This document shows positions 6,675 to 14,554 of a DNA stretch of 14,556 nt, piece by piece (the first letter of the stretch is position 1; each line of letters opens with the position of its first letter). The translations under genes and the position numbers were made by a program. Below the pieces are notes generated by a model. It ran no database searches and was not told the origin of the DNA. It saw only the letters and a list, made by a program, of their open reading frames with translations. The stretch lies in the NCBI GenBank assembly GCA_026416215.1, contig JAOAFP010000020.1, positions 1 to 14,556 on the forward strand, given 5' to 3'. Origin of the DNA: Negativicutes bacterium (GTDB lineage Bacteria; Bacillota; Negativicutes; SKW292).

Positions 6675-7935
6675 TTTTTACGACGTGGTCGTGATCGGCG
6701 GCGGTCCGGCCGGTCTGGCGGCAGCGCTCAGCGCCCGCCGGCACGGAGCTGGACGGGTGCTGATCGTTGAGCGGGATCGCGAGCTGGGCGGGATTCTCCA
6801 GCAATGCATCCACGTCGGGTTTGGCCTGCACCGGTTTCGGGAGGAACTGACCGGGCCCGGTTATGCCAACCGTTATCTGCGGATGTTGGCTGATACTACA
6901 GGAATCGAAACCATGATCGACACGATGGTGATATCGCTGACCGCCGACCGCCAGGTCACCGTGGTGGGTCCGGCGGTTGGACTGAGAACGGTTCGCGGCG
7001 GGGCGGTTGTACTAGCGATGGGATGCCGGGAACGTACCAGGGGGGCCATTCGCATCCCCGGCTCGCGGCCGGCCGGAGTGTTTACCGCCGGGGCTGCCCA
7101 GCGGATGGTAAATATGGAGGGCTATCTTCCCGGACGGGAAGTGGTGATTCTCGGGTCGGGGGATATCGGCCTGATTATGGCGCGCCGGCTGACGCTGGAG
7201 GGCTGCCGGGTGCCGGCGGTGCTGGAAATCATGCCGGTGTCCAACGGGCTGACCCGCAATATCGTCCAGTGTCTTGATGATTTTGGCATACCTCTCTACC
7301 TGTCGCACACGGTAGTGGCCATCCGCGGACAGGATCGGGTGACCGGGGTTACGGTGGCCAGGGTGGATGATGCTCTCCGACCGGTTGCCGGCAGTCAGTT
7401 CGACCTGGCCTGCGATTGCCTGCTGCTGTCGGTAGGACTAATCCCTGAGGTGGAACTGGCCAGAGAGGTAAATCTGACACTGGATGGGCGGACCAGCGGG
7501 CCGGTGGTGGACAACCGGCGGCAGACGTCGCTGCCCGGGTTTTTTGCCGCCGGTAATGTGGTGCACGTTCACGATCTGGTTGATTTTGTCTCGGAAGAGG
7601 GTGAAATAGCCGGACGGTGGGCGGCAGTGTTTGCTGCCGGCGGGATGGGCGGTGAAGCCCGGTCAGCCGACGTGCTGCCGGGGGAAAAGGTGCGCAGCGT
7701 GGTGCCGCAGAAATATGTCGGGGATGGTGATCATACCGGTCAATGCCGGTTTTACCTCCGGGTCAGCCAGCCGCTCGGCAGGTGCCGGGTGACGATAAGT
7801 GACCGGACCGGCCGGCGGCTGGCGAGCAAGCGGCTGCCAGTGGCCAAGCCCAGCGAAATGATCGAGATCGACGTGCAACACTCGGCAATTGAGATTGAAA
7901 AGGGGCCGCTGACCGTGGCGGCCGAGGGAGTTTAG
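6667..7935 (+). CDS. NAD(P)/FAD-dependent oxidoreductase, glycerol-3-phosphate dehydrogenase partner subunit
   Basis: A 422-residue protein with two dinucleotide folds: FAD at G11-G16 (VVVIGGGPAGLAAA) and NAD(P) at G163-G168 (VVILGSGDIGLIMA). It also has the FAD motif PGFFAAGNVV in the C-terminal half. The stretch GGILQQCIHVGFGLHRF near residue 40 is typical of the COG0446 subgroup found beside GlpA and DUF1667 proteins in Clostridia and Thermotoga. There is no CxxC redox pair, so it is not a disulphide reductase. It takes the place of GlpB in this operon and probably passes electrons between the GlpA-like flavin and NAD(P); this is inference. The start at 6667 overlaps the previous stop by eight bases (ATGAATGA) and has GGAGG eight bases upstream (6654-6658), so the two subunits are probably translationally coupled. 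Confidence 0.85.
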   Translation: MNDFYDVVVIGGGPAGLAAALSARRHGAGRVLIVERDRELGGILQQCIHVGFGLHRFREELTGPGYANRYLRMLADTTGIETMIDTMVISLTADRQVTVVGPAVGLRTVRGGAVVLAMGCRERTRGAIRIPGSRPAGVFTAGAAQRMVNMEGYLPGREVVILGSGDIGLIMARRLTLEGCRVPAVLEIMPVSNGLTRNIVQCLDDFGIPLYLSHTVVAIRGQDRVTGVTVARVDDALRPVAGSQFDLACDCLLLSVGLIPEVELAREVNLTLDGRTSGPVVDNRRQTSLPGFFAAGNVVHVHDLVDFVSEEGEIAGRWAAVFAAGGMGGEARSADVLPGEKVRSVVPQKYVGDGDHTGQCRFYLRVSQPLGRCRVTISDRTGRRLASKRLPVAKPSEMIEIDVQHSAIEIEKGPLTVAAEGV

Positions 7936-7956
7936 CCCGCCGGATTTATGGAAGTC

Positions 7957-7964
7957 AGGAGGTG
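7957..7964 (+). promoter_or_regulatory. Ribosome binding site that fixes the DUF1667 start
   Basis: AGGAGGTG lies six bases before GTG at 7969. The upstream in-frame ATG at 7948 has no purine-rich site before it, so GTG is the better start. Confidence 0.8.
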
Positions 7965-7968
7965 TGAC

Positions 7969-8355
7969 GTGGACCGGCAACACAAAATAACTTGCGTGGT
8001 ATGCCCGCGCAGCTGTGTTGGGACGATTGCGGCCGACGGGGATGGGATAAAATCGGTAAGCGGGTTTCTGTGCAAGCGGGGCGAGGAATACGGCCGGGCC
8101 GAGGTGACCAGTCCCACCCGGATGCTGACCACCACTGTCCGGATCAACCGGGCAATCTTGCCTTTGTTGCCGGTGGTATCATCCCGGCCGCTGCCTAGGG
8201 ACATGCTGCTGACCTGTGCCCGTCATTTGGCGGCGGTCAGGGTTGAGGCGCCGGTGCGGGAAGGGGATGTTATTGTCAAAAACATTCTCGGCCTGGGGGT
8301 GGATATTGTGGCGGCCCGGGACATGACCGTATACGAAGGGGCGCGGTTCGACTGA
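7969..8355 (+). CDS. DUF1667 protein with conserved cysteines
   Basis: A 128-residue protein from the GTG at 7969. It matches DUF1667/COG3862, described as having conserved CxxC pairs: C9-x-x-C12-x3-C16 (ITCVVCPRSC) and C35 (FLCKRGEEYG). The second half contains SPTRMLTTTVRINR and VREGDVIVKNILGLGVDIVA, typical of the family. The four cysteines suggest a metal or Fe-S site. The family nearly always sits directly after the GlpA-like and COG0446 flavoproteins, as here (33 bases after the stop), which suggests a third subunit or electron carrier of the same complex. The biochemical role is, to my knowledge, not established. An upstream ATG at 7948 would add seven residues but has no ribosome binding site. 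Confidence 0.88.
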   Translation: MDRQHKITCVVCPRSCVGTIAADGDGIKSVSGFLCKRGEEYGRAEVTSPTRMLTTTVRINRAILPLLPVVSSRPLPRDMLLTCARHLAAVRVEAPVREGDVIVKNILGLGVDIVAARDMTVYEGARFD

Positions 8356-8413
8356 CGGATTGGCACTGACTGCGGGTGCGGCGGGGAATGGTGGGCGGGA
8401 TTCTGCAAATGTT

Positions 8414-8440
8414 ACACAGCGGCGCAGTGTGAAATTTTCC
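8414..8440 (+). terminator. Possible weak terminator after the glycerol operon
   Basis: A small hairpin, ACAC with GTGT enclosing GC/GC around an A-A mismatch (8414-8430), is followed by GAAATTTTCC. The stem is short and the T-run only four bases. It lies 58 bases past the DUF1667 stop, where a terminator would be expected. Weak support. Confidence 0.3.
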
Positions 8441-8513
8441 GGGCGTTCAGACGGCCGGCCGGCTGTCGGTGCCGGTGTGGCAGTGGTCCAAAATAAACCG
8501 GGGAGGGACGACA

Positions 8514-9461
8514 ATGAATTTAGGCAAGATGCTCTTCATCGCCGTGGCTGCAGCAATTTTGTCCGTGGCCGGCACGGCGCTGGCGGCTGGTGGCGACCAG
8601 CCGTCCAACCAGTTTGTGGTAGGCAGCAACAGGGCAATAATTGACGGCCGCGATGTCAGCCTGACCCAGCCGGCGAAAATAATCAATGGCCGGGTTTATC
8701 TGCCGCTGCGGTATCTGCTGCAGGCAATGCAGATTGATGCCGGCGAAAACATCAAAAAATCCGGGGAAATGCTGATCATCCGCAAGGACGGCATCAGCGT
8801 GATCCTGGCAGTGCCGCGGACCGACAAGGAGAATGGCGGGATGTATAACACCGTCTGGGTGGGATTCCGTTCGGCTGAACAGGAACAGCCTATTGCCCAG
8901 GTGCCAGCGGCCGGTGACTATCTTCAGGCGTACGTTCAGGTCCGGCCCCTGGCCCAGGCATTTGACTATGATCTGGCGTACAGTGCCGAAACAAAAGCCA
9001 TAACTTTGTTGCCCGGCAAGCCACTGGTCGACGATGACCTGATGGTCAGCGGGCTGCTGGTGGGCCGGGACAATCTCGACGATATGATCAAAAAGTTTGG
9101 CCAGCCGCAGTCGCTGACTCCGGCAACCGACCGGTATGACGACCGGGTGGCGGTTTACCCCGGACTGCGGGCCACCCTTCAGTACAGCAGGGAACGAAAC
9201 TGTTATCTGGTGGCCAGAGCGGAAATAACTTCGGACAGCTACTGGACAGCTCGCAGTCTCAGGGTAGGTGATGACTTCTCCCGGATGGTCGGTCTGTACG
9301 GGTCTGGCTATTACAAAACCGATCAGCGGCCGGACTGGTTCAACTACTGGCGGCTGTCCGACTACTGGCGGAGCGAGGGGGTTGAGGTGCAGATCAAAAA
9401 TGAACGGGTGGTGGCTATTTGCGTCACCGCCTGTAATAAAGGTCCCCAGCCGGGCAGCTGA
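8514..9461 (+). CDS. Exported protein with copper-amine-oxidase-like N-terminal domain
   Basis: A 315-residue protein from the ATG at 8514 (GGGAGGG upstream; an in-frame GTG at 8469 is less likely). A signal peptide with cleavage near ALA-A at residue 24 is visible. Residues about 35-75 (NRAIIDGRDVSLTQPAKIING, then RVYLPLRYLLQAMQ) fit the copper-amine-oxidase N1-like domain common in surface proteins of Bacillota; despite the name it binds no copper and works as a stalk or wall-associated module. A second partial unit is YVQVRPLAQAFDYDL. The C-terminal part has two LxVGDxxxxMxxxYG-like units (GLLVGRDNLDDMIKKFG and SLRVGDDFSRMVGLYG), recalling small envelope repeat folds. The next gene, an NlpC/P60 peptidase, starts 12 bases after its stop, so the two probably act together at the cell surface. 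Exact function unknown. Confidence 0.8.
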   Translation: MNLGKMLFIAVAAAILSVAGTALAAGGDQPSNQFVVGSNRAIIDGRDVSLTQPAKIINGRVYLPLRYLLQAMQIDAGENIKKSGEMLIIRKDGISVILAVPRTDKENGGMYNTVWVGFRSAEQEQPIAQVPAAGDYLQAYVQVRPLAQAFDYDLAYSAETKAITLLPGKPLVDDDLMVSGLLVGRDNLDDMIKKFGQPQSLTPATDRYDDRVAVYPGLRATLQYSRERNCYLVARAEITSDSYWTARSLRVGDDFSRMVGLYGSGYYKTDQRPDWFNYWRLSDYWRSEGVEVQIKNERVVAICVTACNKGPQPGS

Positions 9462-9473
9462 CGGAGGTTCCGA

Positions 9474-10832
9474 GTGTTCAGGTGGATGTTTATACTGGCG
9501 ATAGCCGGGCTGACCACGGCTGTATCCCTGTTGGCCACAACCGGTGGGGAAGAGGGCAAGGCACAGAGTCTGGCCCCAACTGACATCTACACGGTAATGG
9601 CCGATCAGCCCCCGGGTGGGTCGCTGATCAGGGGTCAGACCAGTCCGGCCATGCTAAATGCCGGTTACTGGCTTAAGGAGGTTGCCAATCCGGAAAAAGT
9701 TTTGCTGACAGGTGAGCAGATTGCCAGACTGAACCGCCGCCTGGCTGCCGACGCTGACCTGGACTGTCATAATCTGCTGGAACAACCGCAGCAATTCCAG
9801 GTGGGGTTCATCCGCCGGCAAATCACTGGCTGTGCCGATCAGGGGAACGGGCTTACTGACAGCAGCGGACGGCCTATTACCCGGCAGGAAATCGACAGCT
9901 TACTAGCCGGCTGCCTGCCGGAAGGGGAGAAGGTGTCGGCGAACTATGGCTTTACTGTCGCCAGCAGTGATCTGCGGGCACTTCCCAGTGACCGGAAAGC
10001 GATCAGAGGCAATCCCCGGCTTGATCGCTGGCAGCTTACCCATCTCGATCCGGGACAGCCGCTGATCGTGCTAGCTGCCAGCGTTGACGGGAAATGGCTG
10101 TTTGTGATGTCGGATAATTACTGCGGCTGGCTGCCGGCTGCCAACGTCGGCCTTACTGACCGCACTACCTGGCGCAATATAATAAATGGCCGGCAGTTTC
10201 TGGTGGTCACGGCCCCCCGGCTGAAAATGCAGAACGGAAACGGGCGGCTCCTGACCTGGCAGATGGGGGCGAAAATTATGCTCAGGAACACAGAAGACGG
10301 CGATTATGTGGTCAAAATACCGGCCCGCGACAGCGACGGGCGGCTGTACTGGCAATACGGGCGTATATCCCGGACCAGCGATCTGGTGTCCAGCAGCTAT
10401 CTGCCCTACACCCGGGCTAACCAGCTGAAGCAGGCCTTCCGTTATCTGGGCTATCCTTACGGCTGGGGGGGACAGCTGGACAGTGTTGACTGTTCGGCGC
10501 TGGTTTTAAACGTTTACCGGGCATTTGGCATATTTTTGCCCCGGGATGCCGACCGCCAGGAGGAAGCGGTGGCGAAAGGGATTATCCGGGCGGTGAGCTG
10601 GGACAGTGCTCTGCCCGGGGATTTGCTTTATATGAACAAGGGACACGCGATGATCTACCTTGGCAAAAGTGCCGGCCGGCCGTTCGCCATCCACTCGGCC
10701 ACGTCGTATGGTAGCTCGGTGGCGGCCGAAGGTCAGGTTGAAGCCTGGCAGGTGGTGGTGAGCGATCTCGGAATCACCAATTCGGCCGGGACTACTTACC
10801 GGCAGGCGGTGACCGCCATCGGCCGGATCTGA
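9474..10832 (+). CDS. SH3 and NlpC/P60 domain cell-wall peptidase
   Basis: A 452-residue exported peptidase from the GTG at 9474, which has GGAGG six bases upstream (9463-9467). Residues 1-22 are a hydrophobic signal or anchor. Residues about 30-150 look like the N-terminal domain of NlpC/P60 proteins of the SH3b1 type. SH3-like parts follow at about 160-300 (SDLRALPSDRKAIR, PGQPLIVLAASVDGKWLFV). The NlpC/P60 domain is at about 312-450 with the triad C340 (VDCSALV), H391 (GHAMIYLG) and H407 (AIHSATSYG). These enzymes cut the gamma-D-Glu to diamino acid bond in peptidoglycan stem peptides. Pairing with the copper-amine-oxidase-like protein 12 bases upstream suggests a cell-wall remodelling unit. 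It might act in recycling or growth; no regulator or sporulation gene is nearby to tell which. Confidence 0.9.
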   Translation: MFRWMFILAIAGLTTAVSLLATTGGEEGKAQSLAPTDIYTVMADQPPGGSLIRGQTSPAMLNAGYWLKEVANPEKVLLTGEQIARLNRRLAADADLDCHNLLEQPQQFQVGFIRRQITGCADQGNGLTDSSGRPITRQEIDSLLAGCLPEGEKVSANYGFTVASSDLRALPSDRKAIRGNPRLDRWQLTHLDPGQPLIVLAASVDGKWLFVMSDNYCGWLPAANVGLTDRTTWRNIINGRQFLVVTAPRLKMQNGNGRLLTWQMGAKIMLRNTEDGDYVVKIPARDSDGRLYWQYGRISRTSDLVSSSYLPYTRANQLKQAFRYLGYPYGWGGQLDSVDCSALVLNVYRAFGIFLPRDADRQEEAVAKGIIRAVSWDSALPGDLLYMNKGHAMIYLGKSAGRPFAIHSATSYGSSVAAEGQVEAWQVVVSDLGITNSAGTTYRQAVTAIGRI

Positions 10833-10864
10833 TTGTCGACCGGACCAGTGAGGGGAGAGATGTA

Positions 10865-10933
10865 ATGAAGGCGATGGACGAAACCGGCCAGACCGGACTA
10901 ATAGCGGTGCAATGCGGCGCATGCTCAGTCTGA
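10865..10933 (+). CDS. Possible 22-aa leader peptide
   Basis: A short frame, MKAMDETGQTGLIAVQCGACSV, with GGGGAG upstream of the ATG, fills most of the gap between the NlpC/P60 gene and the sugar symporter. Two cysteines lie close together near its end. It ends seven bases before the symporter's GGAGG. It could be a leader peptide, or chance: short frames of this size are common. No homology recognised. Confidence 0.2.
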   Translation: MKAMDETGQTGLIAVQCGACSV

Positions 10934-10951
10934 GATGAATGGAGGATAGCA

Positions 10952-12415
10952 ATGAATAAACCCAAGGGATTTGCCAGAACTCTGTTTTCCTACGCCTGCG
11001 GGGCGTTTGGCCATGACGTTTTTTACGCAGCCCTGTCTTCCTACCTGATAATGTTCATTACCTCGCAGCTGTTCAATCCCGGTCAGGGAACAATCAGTGA
11101 ATCCACCAGTGAAAAGATGATTGCAATCGTCACAACCGCCCTGTTTGTGCTGCGGTTTGTCGAGCTGATAATCGATCCGATGATCGGCGGGGTAATCGAC
11201 AACACCCGCAGCCGGATTGGCAAGTTTAAGCCGTGGATTTTGTTCGGCGGCGTAATCGGCTCGATATGTATCGTCGCCCTGTTCACCGATCTGGGGGGCC
11301 TGTCAACCGCCAACCCGATGATGTATGTGGTTATGTTCATCGTCATTTTTGCTGTGCTCGATGTGGTGTACTCGTTCAAGGATATTGCCTTCTGGGGAAT
11401 GATTCCGGCTCTGGCCACCGACAGCAGCCAACGGGAATCGGTGGGAGTATTTGCCAGGATTGCTTCAACCCTGGGGGCGGCGGCAGTTACGGTATCGGTG
11501 GTGCCGATAGTCAGGTATTTTTCTGCCGGGCATACCCAGTCCGGCAATGCAATCGGCGATAAGCAAGGGTGGCTGGTGTTTGCCGTGTTGGTGGCGGTGG
11601 TTTCACTGGCCGGGGGACTCATAACTGTGTTTGGTGCCCGTGAACAGCAGTCGGCGCTGCGCAAGCCGGCGGAAAAAACCAGCATTTTGCAGGTGTTCAG
11701 GGCGATCGGTCGCAACGATCAGCTGATGTGGCTGGCGGTTTCTTACGGTCTGTTTGCCCTGGGCTACGTGCTGTGCTCGTCGTTTTTGCTTTACTACTTC
11801 ACCTACATATACGGCGTGCCGGAGGACTTTGCCATCATCGGCACGATTAATCTGGTGCTGGGATTTGTAGCTGTGGCGCTGTTCCCGCCGCTGAGCCGGC
11901 TGGCTGGTGGGCGGAAGCGCCTGTTCCTACTGGGAGTTGCGGTGATGATCGCCGGGCTGGCGGTTTTTGCCGCAGCCGGCCAGAGCCTGCCGCTGATCCT
12001 GACCGGCTACATCATGTTCTTTTTCCCTTACCCGATTATGTTTGTCTGCGTGTTGCTGATGCTGACCGACAGCGTTGAGTATGGCCAGCTCAAAACCGGC
12101 ACCCGGTCAGAGGGGGTCACGCTGTGCGTACGGCCGCTGCTTGACAAGATGGCCGGGGCCATATCCAACGGGGTGGTGGGTTTTACCGCCATCTGGGTGG
12201 GAATGACCAACAACGCCACTGTTCAGACGGTGGCGGCCGGAGCCGGCAATGTATTTAAATTCAAACTGATTATGTTCGGGCTGCCGGCGATCATGTTCGT
12301 GCTGTCGATTGTCATTTGCCTTAGACAAGTCAGGCTGACCGAGGAATTTCACAGACAGGTGGTGGATAAACTGTGTGACAAACTTGGGATCAGCCGTCAG
12401 GACCTGACCGGTTGA
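10952..12415 (+). CDS. GPH-family sugar:cation symporter (MelB-like)
   Basis: A 487-residue, 12-helix inner-membrane transporter of the glycoside-pentoside-hexuronide:cation symporter family. The hallmark loop after helix 2 is intact: D75-P-M-I-G, then NTRSRIGKFKPW at about 84-95. D75 aligns with the cation-site Asp59 of MelB; the residue at MelB Asp55 is Glu here (E71), so cation choice may differ. There is no IIA-like regulatory domain as in LacS. GGAGG lies six bases before the ATG (10941-10945). The GH36 alpha-galactosidase starts 18 bases after its stop, which points to an alpha-galactoside such as melibiose or raffinose-type sugars as substrate. Substrate is inferred from this neighbour only. 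Confidence 0.9.
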   Translation: MNKPKGFARTLFSYACGAFGHDVFYAALSSYLIMFITSQLFNPGQGTISESTSEKMIAIVTTALFVLRFVELIIDPMIGGVIDNTRSRIGKFKPWILFGGVIGSICIVALFTDLGGLSTANPMMYVVMFIVIFAVLDVVYSFKDIAFWGMIPALATDSSQRESVGVFARIASTLGAAAVTVSVVPIVRYFSAGHTQSGNAIGDKQGWLVFAVLVAVVSLAGGLITVFGAREQQSALRKPAEKTSILQVFRAIGRNDQLMWLAVSYGLFALGYVLCSSFLLYYFTYIYGVPEDFAIIGTINLVLGFVAVALFPPLSRLAGGRKRLFLLGVAVMIAGLAVFAAAGQSLPLILTGYIMFFFPYPIMFVCVLLMLTDSVEYGQLKTGTRSEGVTLCVRPLLDKMAGAISNGVVGFTAIWVGMTNNATVQTVAAGAGNVFKFKLIMFGLPAIMFVLSIVICLRQVRLTEEFHRQVVDKLCDKLGISRQDLTG

Positions 12416-12419
12416 CGCC

Positions 12420-12424
12420 GGAGG
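12420..12424 (+). promoter_or_regulatory. Ribosome binding site that fixes the alpha-galactosidase start
   Basis: GGAGG is directly against an ATG at 12425 (no spacer, unusable) but nine bases before the in-frame ATG at 12434. The second is therefore the likely start. Confidence 0.7.
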
Positions 12425-12433
12425 ATGTCAGGC

Positions 12434-14554
12434 ATGAAAATTTACCAGTTATCCGGCCGGCACTCCAGTCTGGTCCTGGCGGCTGGCGGCGGGCAGTGGC
12501 CGCAGTTCGTTCACTGGGGCTGCCGGACTGATTTAAGTGGGGAGGACCGGGACAGCCTGGCCGGATTGCTCGCTTTGCCGGTGCCGCAGGCCTTCCTTGA
12601 CGAAGTTTACCCGCCCGGCCTGTGTCCGCTGTGGGGAAATGGCGGGTTTTCGGCCAATGCCCTGCGCGGCGGTGACGAGCGGCAGTGGGCGCCGCAGTTT
12701 GTGGTGGCAGAAGGGGTAGAGTCTTCCGGCCGGCTACGGTTTGACGGCCAGGATGAGGTGGCTGGCCTTGAGCTGACATTCAGTCTGGAGATGACTGAAT
12801 GGGACGTGTTGGTCGTCCGGGCTGTTCTGACCAATATCGGTTCCCGGCCGTACCGGCTGGAGGAGCTGGCCCTCAGTCTGGTGGTTCCGGCCACGGCTGA
12901 TGAGATTATCAGGTTCCATGGCCGCTGGATTCGCGAGTTTGCCCAGCAGCGGGCTGCAGTAACCCGTCAGGGGGCCTGGGCTGAAAACTGGAAGGGACGG
13001 ACATCTCACGACAACCCGCCGCTGCTGCTCGTCGGCCGGCGGGGATTCAGCTTCGAACAGGGGGAGGTTTATGGTTTCCATCTCGGCTGGAGCGGCAACC
13101 ACGGTTACCGTCTGCAGGTGGTCGAGGATGGGCGCCGGCTGGTGCAGTTTGCCGAAAAACTGTTTCCCGGCGAGGTGGTACTGGCTCCCGGCGAAAGCTA
13201 CACCACCCCCTTTCTCTACGCCAGCTACACCGGTTGTGGTCTGAACGGACTTAGTGCCAATTTTCACTCCTTTATCCGCGACAGCGGCCGGTTCGCCCGT
13301 CCGCCCGGCAATTTTCGGCCAATCCACATCAATACCTGGGAAGCCATGTATTTTCAGCATGACCAGACCATGCTGGAACGGCTGGTTGAGCGGGCGGCCC
13401 GGCTGGGCATCGAACGGTTCGTACTGGACGACGGCTGGTTCAGCGGTAGGGACCACGAACGGGCCGGGTTGGGCGACTGGTTCGTCGACGGGAAGAAATA
13501 CCCGCGGGGGCTGGGACCGCTGATCGAAAAGGTCCGAGCAGCCGGAATGCAGTTTGGACTATGGTTCGAACCGGAAATGGTCAACCCGGACTCGCGGCTG
13601 TTCCGCGATCACCCCGACTGGATTCTGGCTGTAGATGGATACAGGCAAATTCTAGGGCGCTGGCAGTACGCCCTCAATCTGGGTCATCCTCCGGTCTACG
13701 CCTACGTGAAGGACCGGCTTTACGATCTTTTAAGCCGCTACCCGATTGATTACATAAAATGGGATATGAACCGCGACCTGGTCCAGCCTGGCGATAAGAC
13801 CGGCCGACCGGCGGTTCACCGACAGGTGGAATGCCTGTACCGGCTACTGGCGGAAATAAGAAGTGATTTCCCGTCGGTCGAGATCGAAAGCTGCGCGTCG
13901 GGCGGAGGTCGGATCGATCTGGGAATTTTACGTTACGCCAGCCGGGTATGGACGTCAGACTGCAACGATCCGCTGGAGAGGCAAGCCATACAGTCCGGGT
14001 TTTCGCTGTTTTTCCCACTGGAAATGATGGGCTCGCATTTTGGACCGCAACAAAGTCACACTACCGGCCGTCAGTTCGACCTTGAATTCAGGATCTTTAC
14101 CGCGTTTTTCGCCAACCTCGGCTTTGAGCAGAACCTGCTCGAGTTAAGTGAAGAGGAATGCGAGCGGTTGAGCGGCTATATAGCCATGTATAAGCGGTTT
14201 CGTCCGCTCATTCACCGAGGGAGGTTGTGGCGGGGGGACACCGCCGACCCCGGTCAGCAGATCTGGGCGGTGACCAGTGAAGACCGCTGTCAGGCCTTAG
14301 TAGCGGTTGTACAGACCGGTTTGCCGGACAACATGCTGCCCGGACGGCTGCAGCTCCGGTTTTGCCGGCCGGGCATCCGTTATCAGGTTGAATGGCTCAA
14401 CCGCCATCCCCCTCAGCCTAATCTGATGAAACAGGATGTGGCGATCAGCCGGCGGCAGCTCACGGTAAGCGGCAGGGTTCTGGCAACGATCGGCTTGCAA
14501 CTGCCGGTGGTTCATCCCCAGACCATTATGCTGTTCAACATCGAGCGGCACTAA
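12434..14554 (+). CDS. GH36 alpha-galactosidase
   Basis: A 706-residue enzyme from the ATG at 12434; it removes terminal alpha-D-galactose from oligosaccharides. The order is that of GH36: an N-terminal beta-sandwich (about 1-290), a TIM barrel with LDDGWF near 331 and WFEPEMVNPDS near 377, then a small C-terminal beta domain. The nucleophile is D444 in DYIKWDMNRD; the acid/base Asp lies in TSDCND (D509 or D512). CASGGGRID near 487 supports the substrate site. The SDCND form with LERQ and SHTTGR nearby resembles the Gram-negative type of GH36 more than the SDNTD form of lactobacilli. There is no signal peptide, so it acts in the cytoplasm on sugar brought in by the symporter upstream. The frame is complete and stops two bases before the window end. 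No trademark symbol is given because melA, rafA and agaA names overlap. Confidence 0.95.
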   Translation: MKIYQLSGRHSSLVLAAGGGQWPQFVHWGCRTDLSGEDRDSLAGLLALPVPQAFLDEVYPPGLCPLWGNGGFSANALRGGDERQWAPQFVVAEGVESSGRLRFDGQDEVAGLELTFSLEMTEWDVLVVRAVLTNIGSRPYRLEELALSLVVPATADEIIRFHGRWIREFAQQRAAVTRQGAWAENWKGRTSHDNPPLLLVGRRGFSFEQGEVYGFHLGWSGNHGYRLQVVEDGRRLVQFAEKLFPGEVVLAPGESYTTPFLYASYTGCGLNGLSANFHSFIRDSGRFARPPGNFRPIHINTWEAMYFQHDQTMLERLVERAARLGIERFVLDDGWFSGRDHERAGLGDWFVDGKKYPRGLGPLIEKVRAAGMQFGLWFEPEMVNPDSRLFRDHPDWILAVDGYRQILGRWQYALNLGHPPVYAYVKDRLYDLLSRYPIDYIKWDMNRDLVQPGDKTGRPAVHRQVECLYRLLAEIRSDFPSVEIESCASGGGRIDLGILRYASRVWTSDCNDPLERQAIQSGFSLFFPLEMMGSHFGPQQSHTTGRQFDLEFRIFTAFFANLGFEQNLLELSEEECERLSGYIAMYKRFRPLIHRGRLWRGDTADPGQQIWAVTSEDRCQALVAVVQTGLPDNMLPGRLQLRFCRPGIRYQVEWLNRHPPQPNLMKQDVAISRRQLTVSGRVLATIGLQLPVVHPQTIMLFNIERH

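Noticed and set aside
8449..8464. GGCCGGCC palindromes as a repeat or attachment site
   Set aside because: CCGG and GGCCGG are common all over this GC-rich window, so this copy is not special.
12734..13456. 240-residue minus-strand frame
   Set aside because: Antisense to the GH36 gene; no start signal or recognisable domain.
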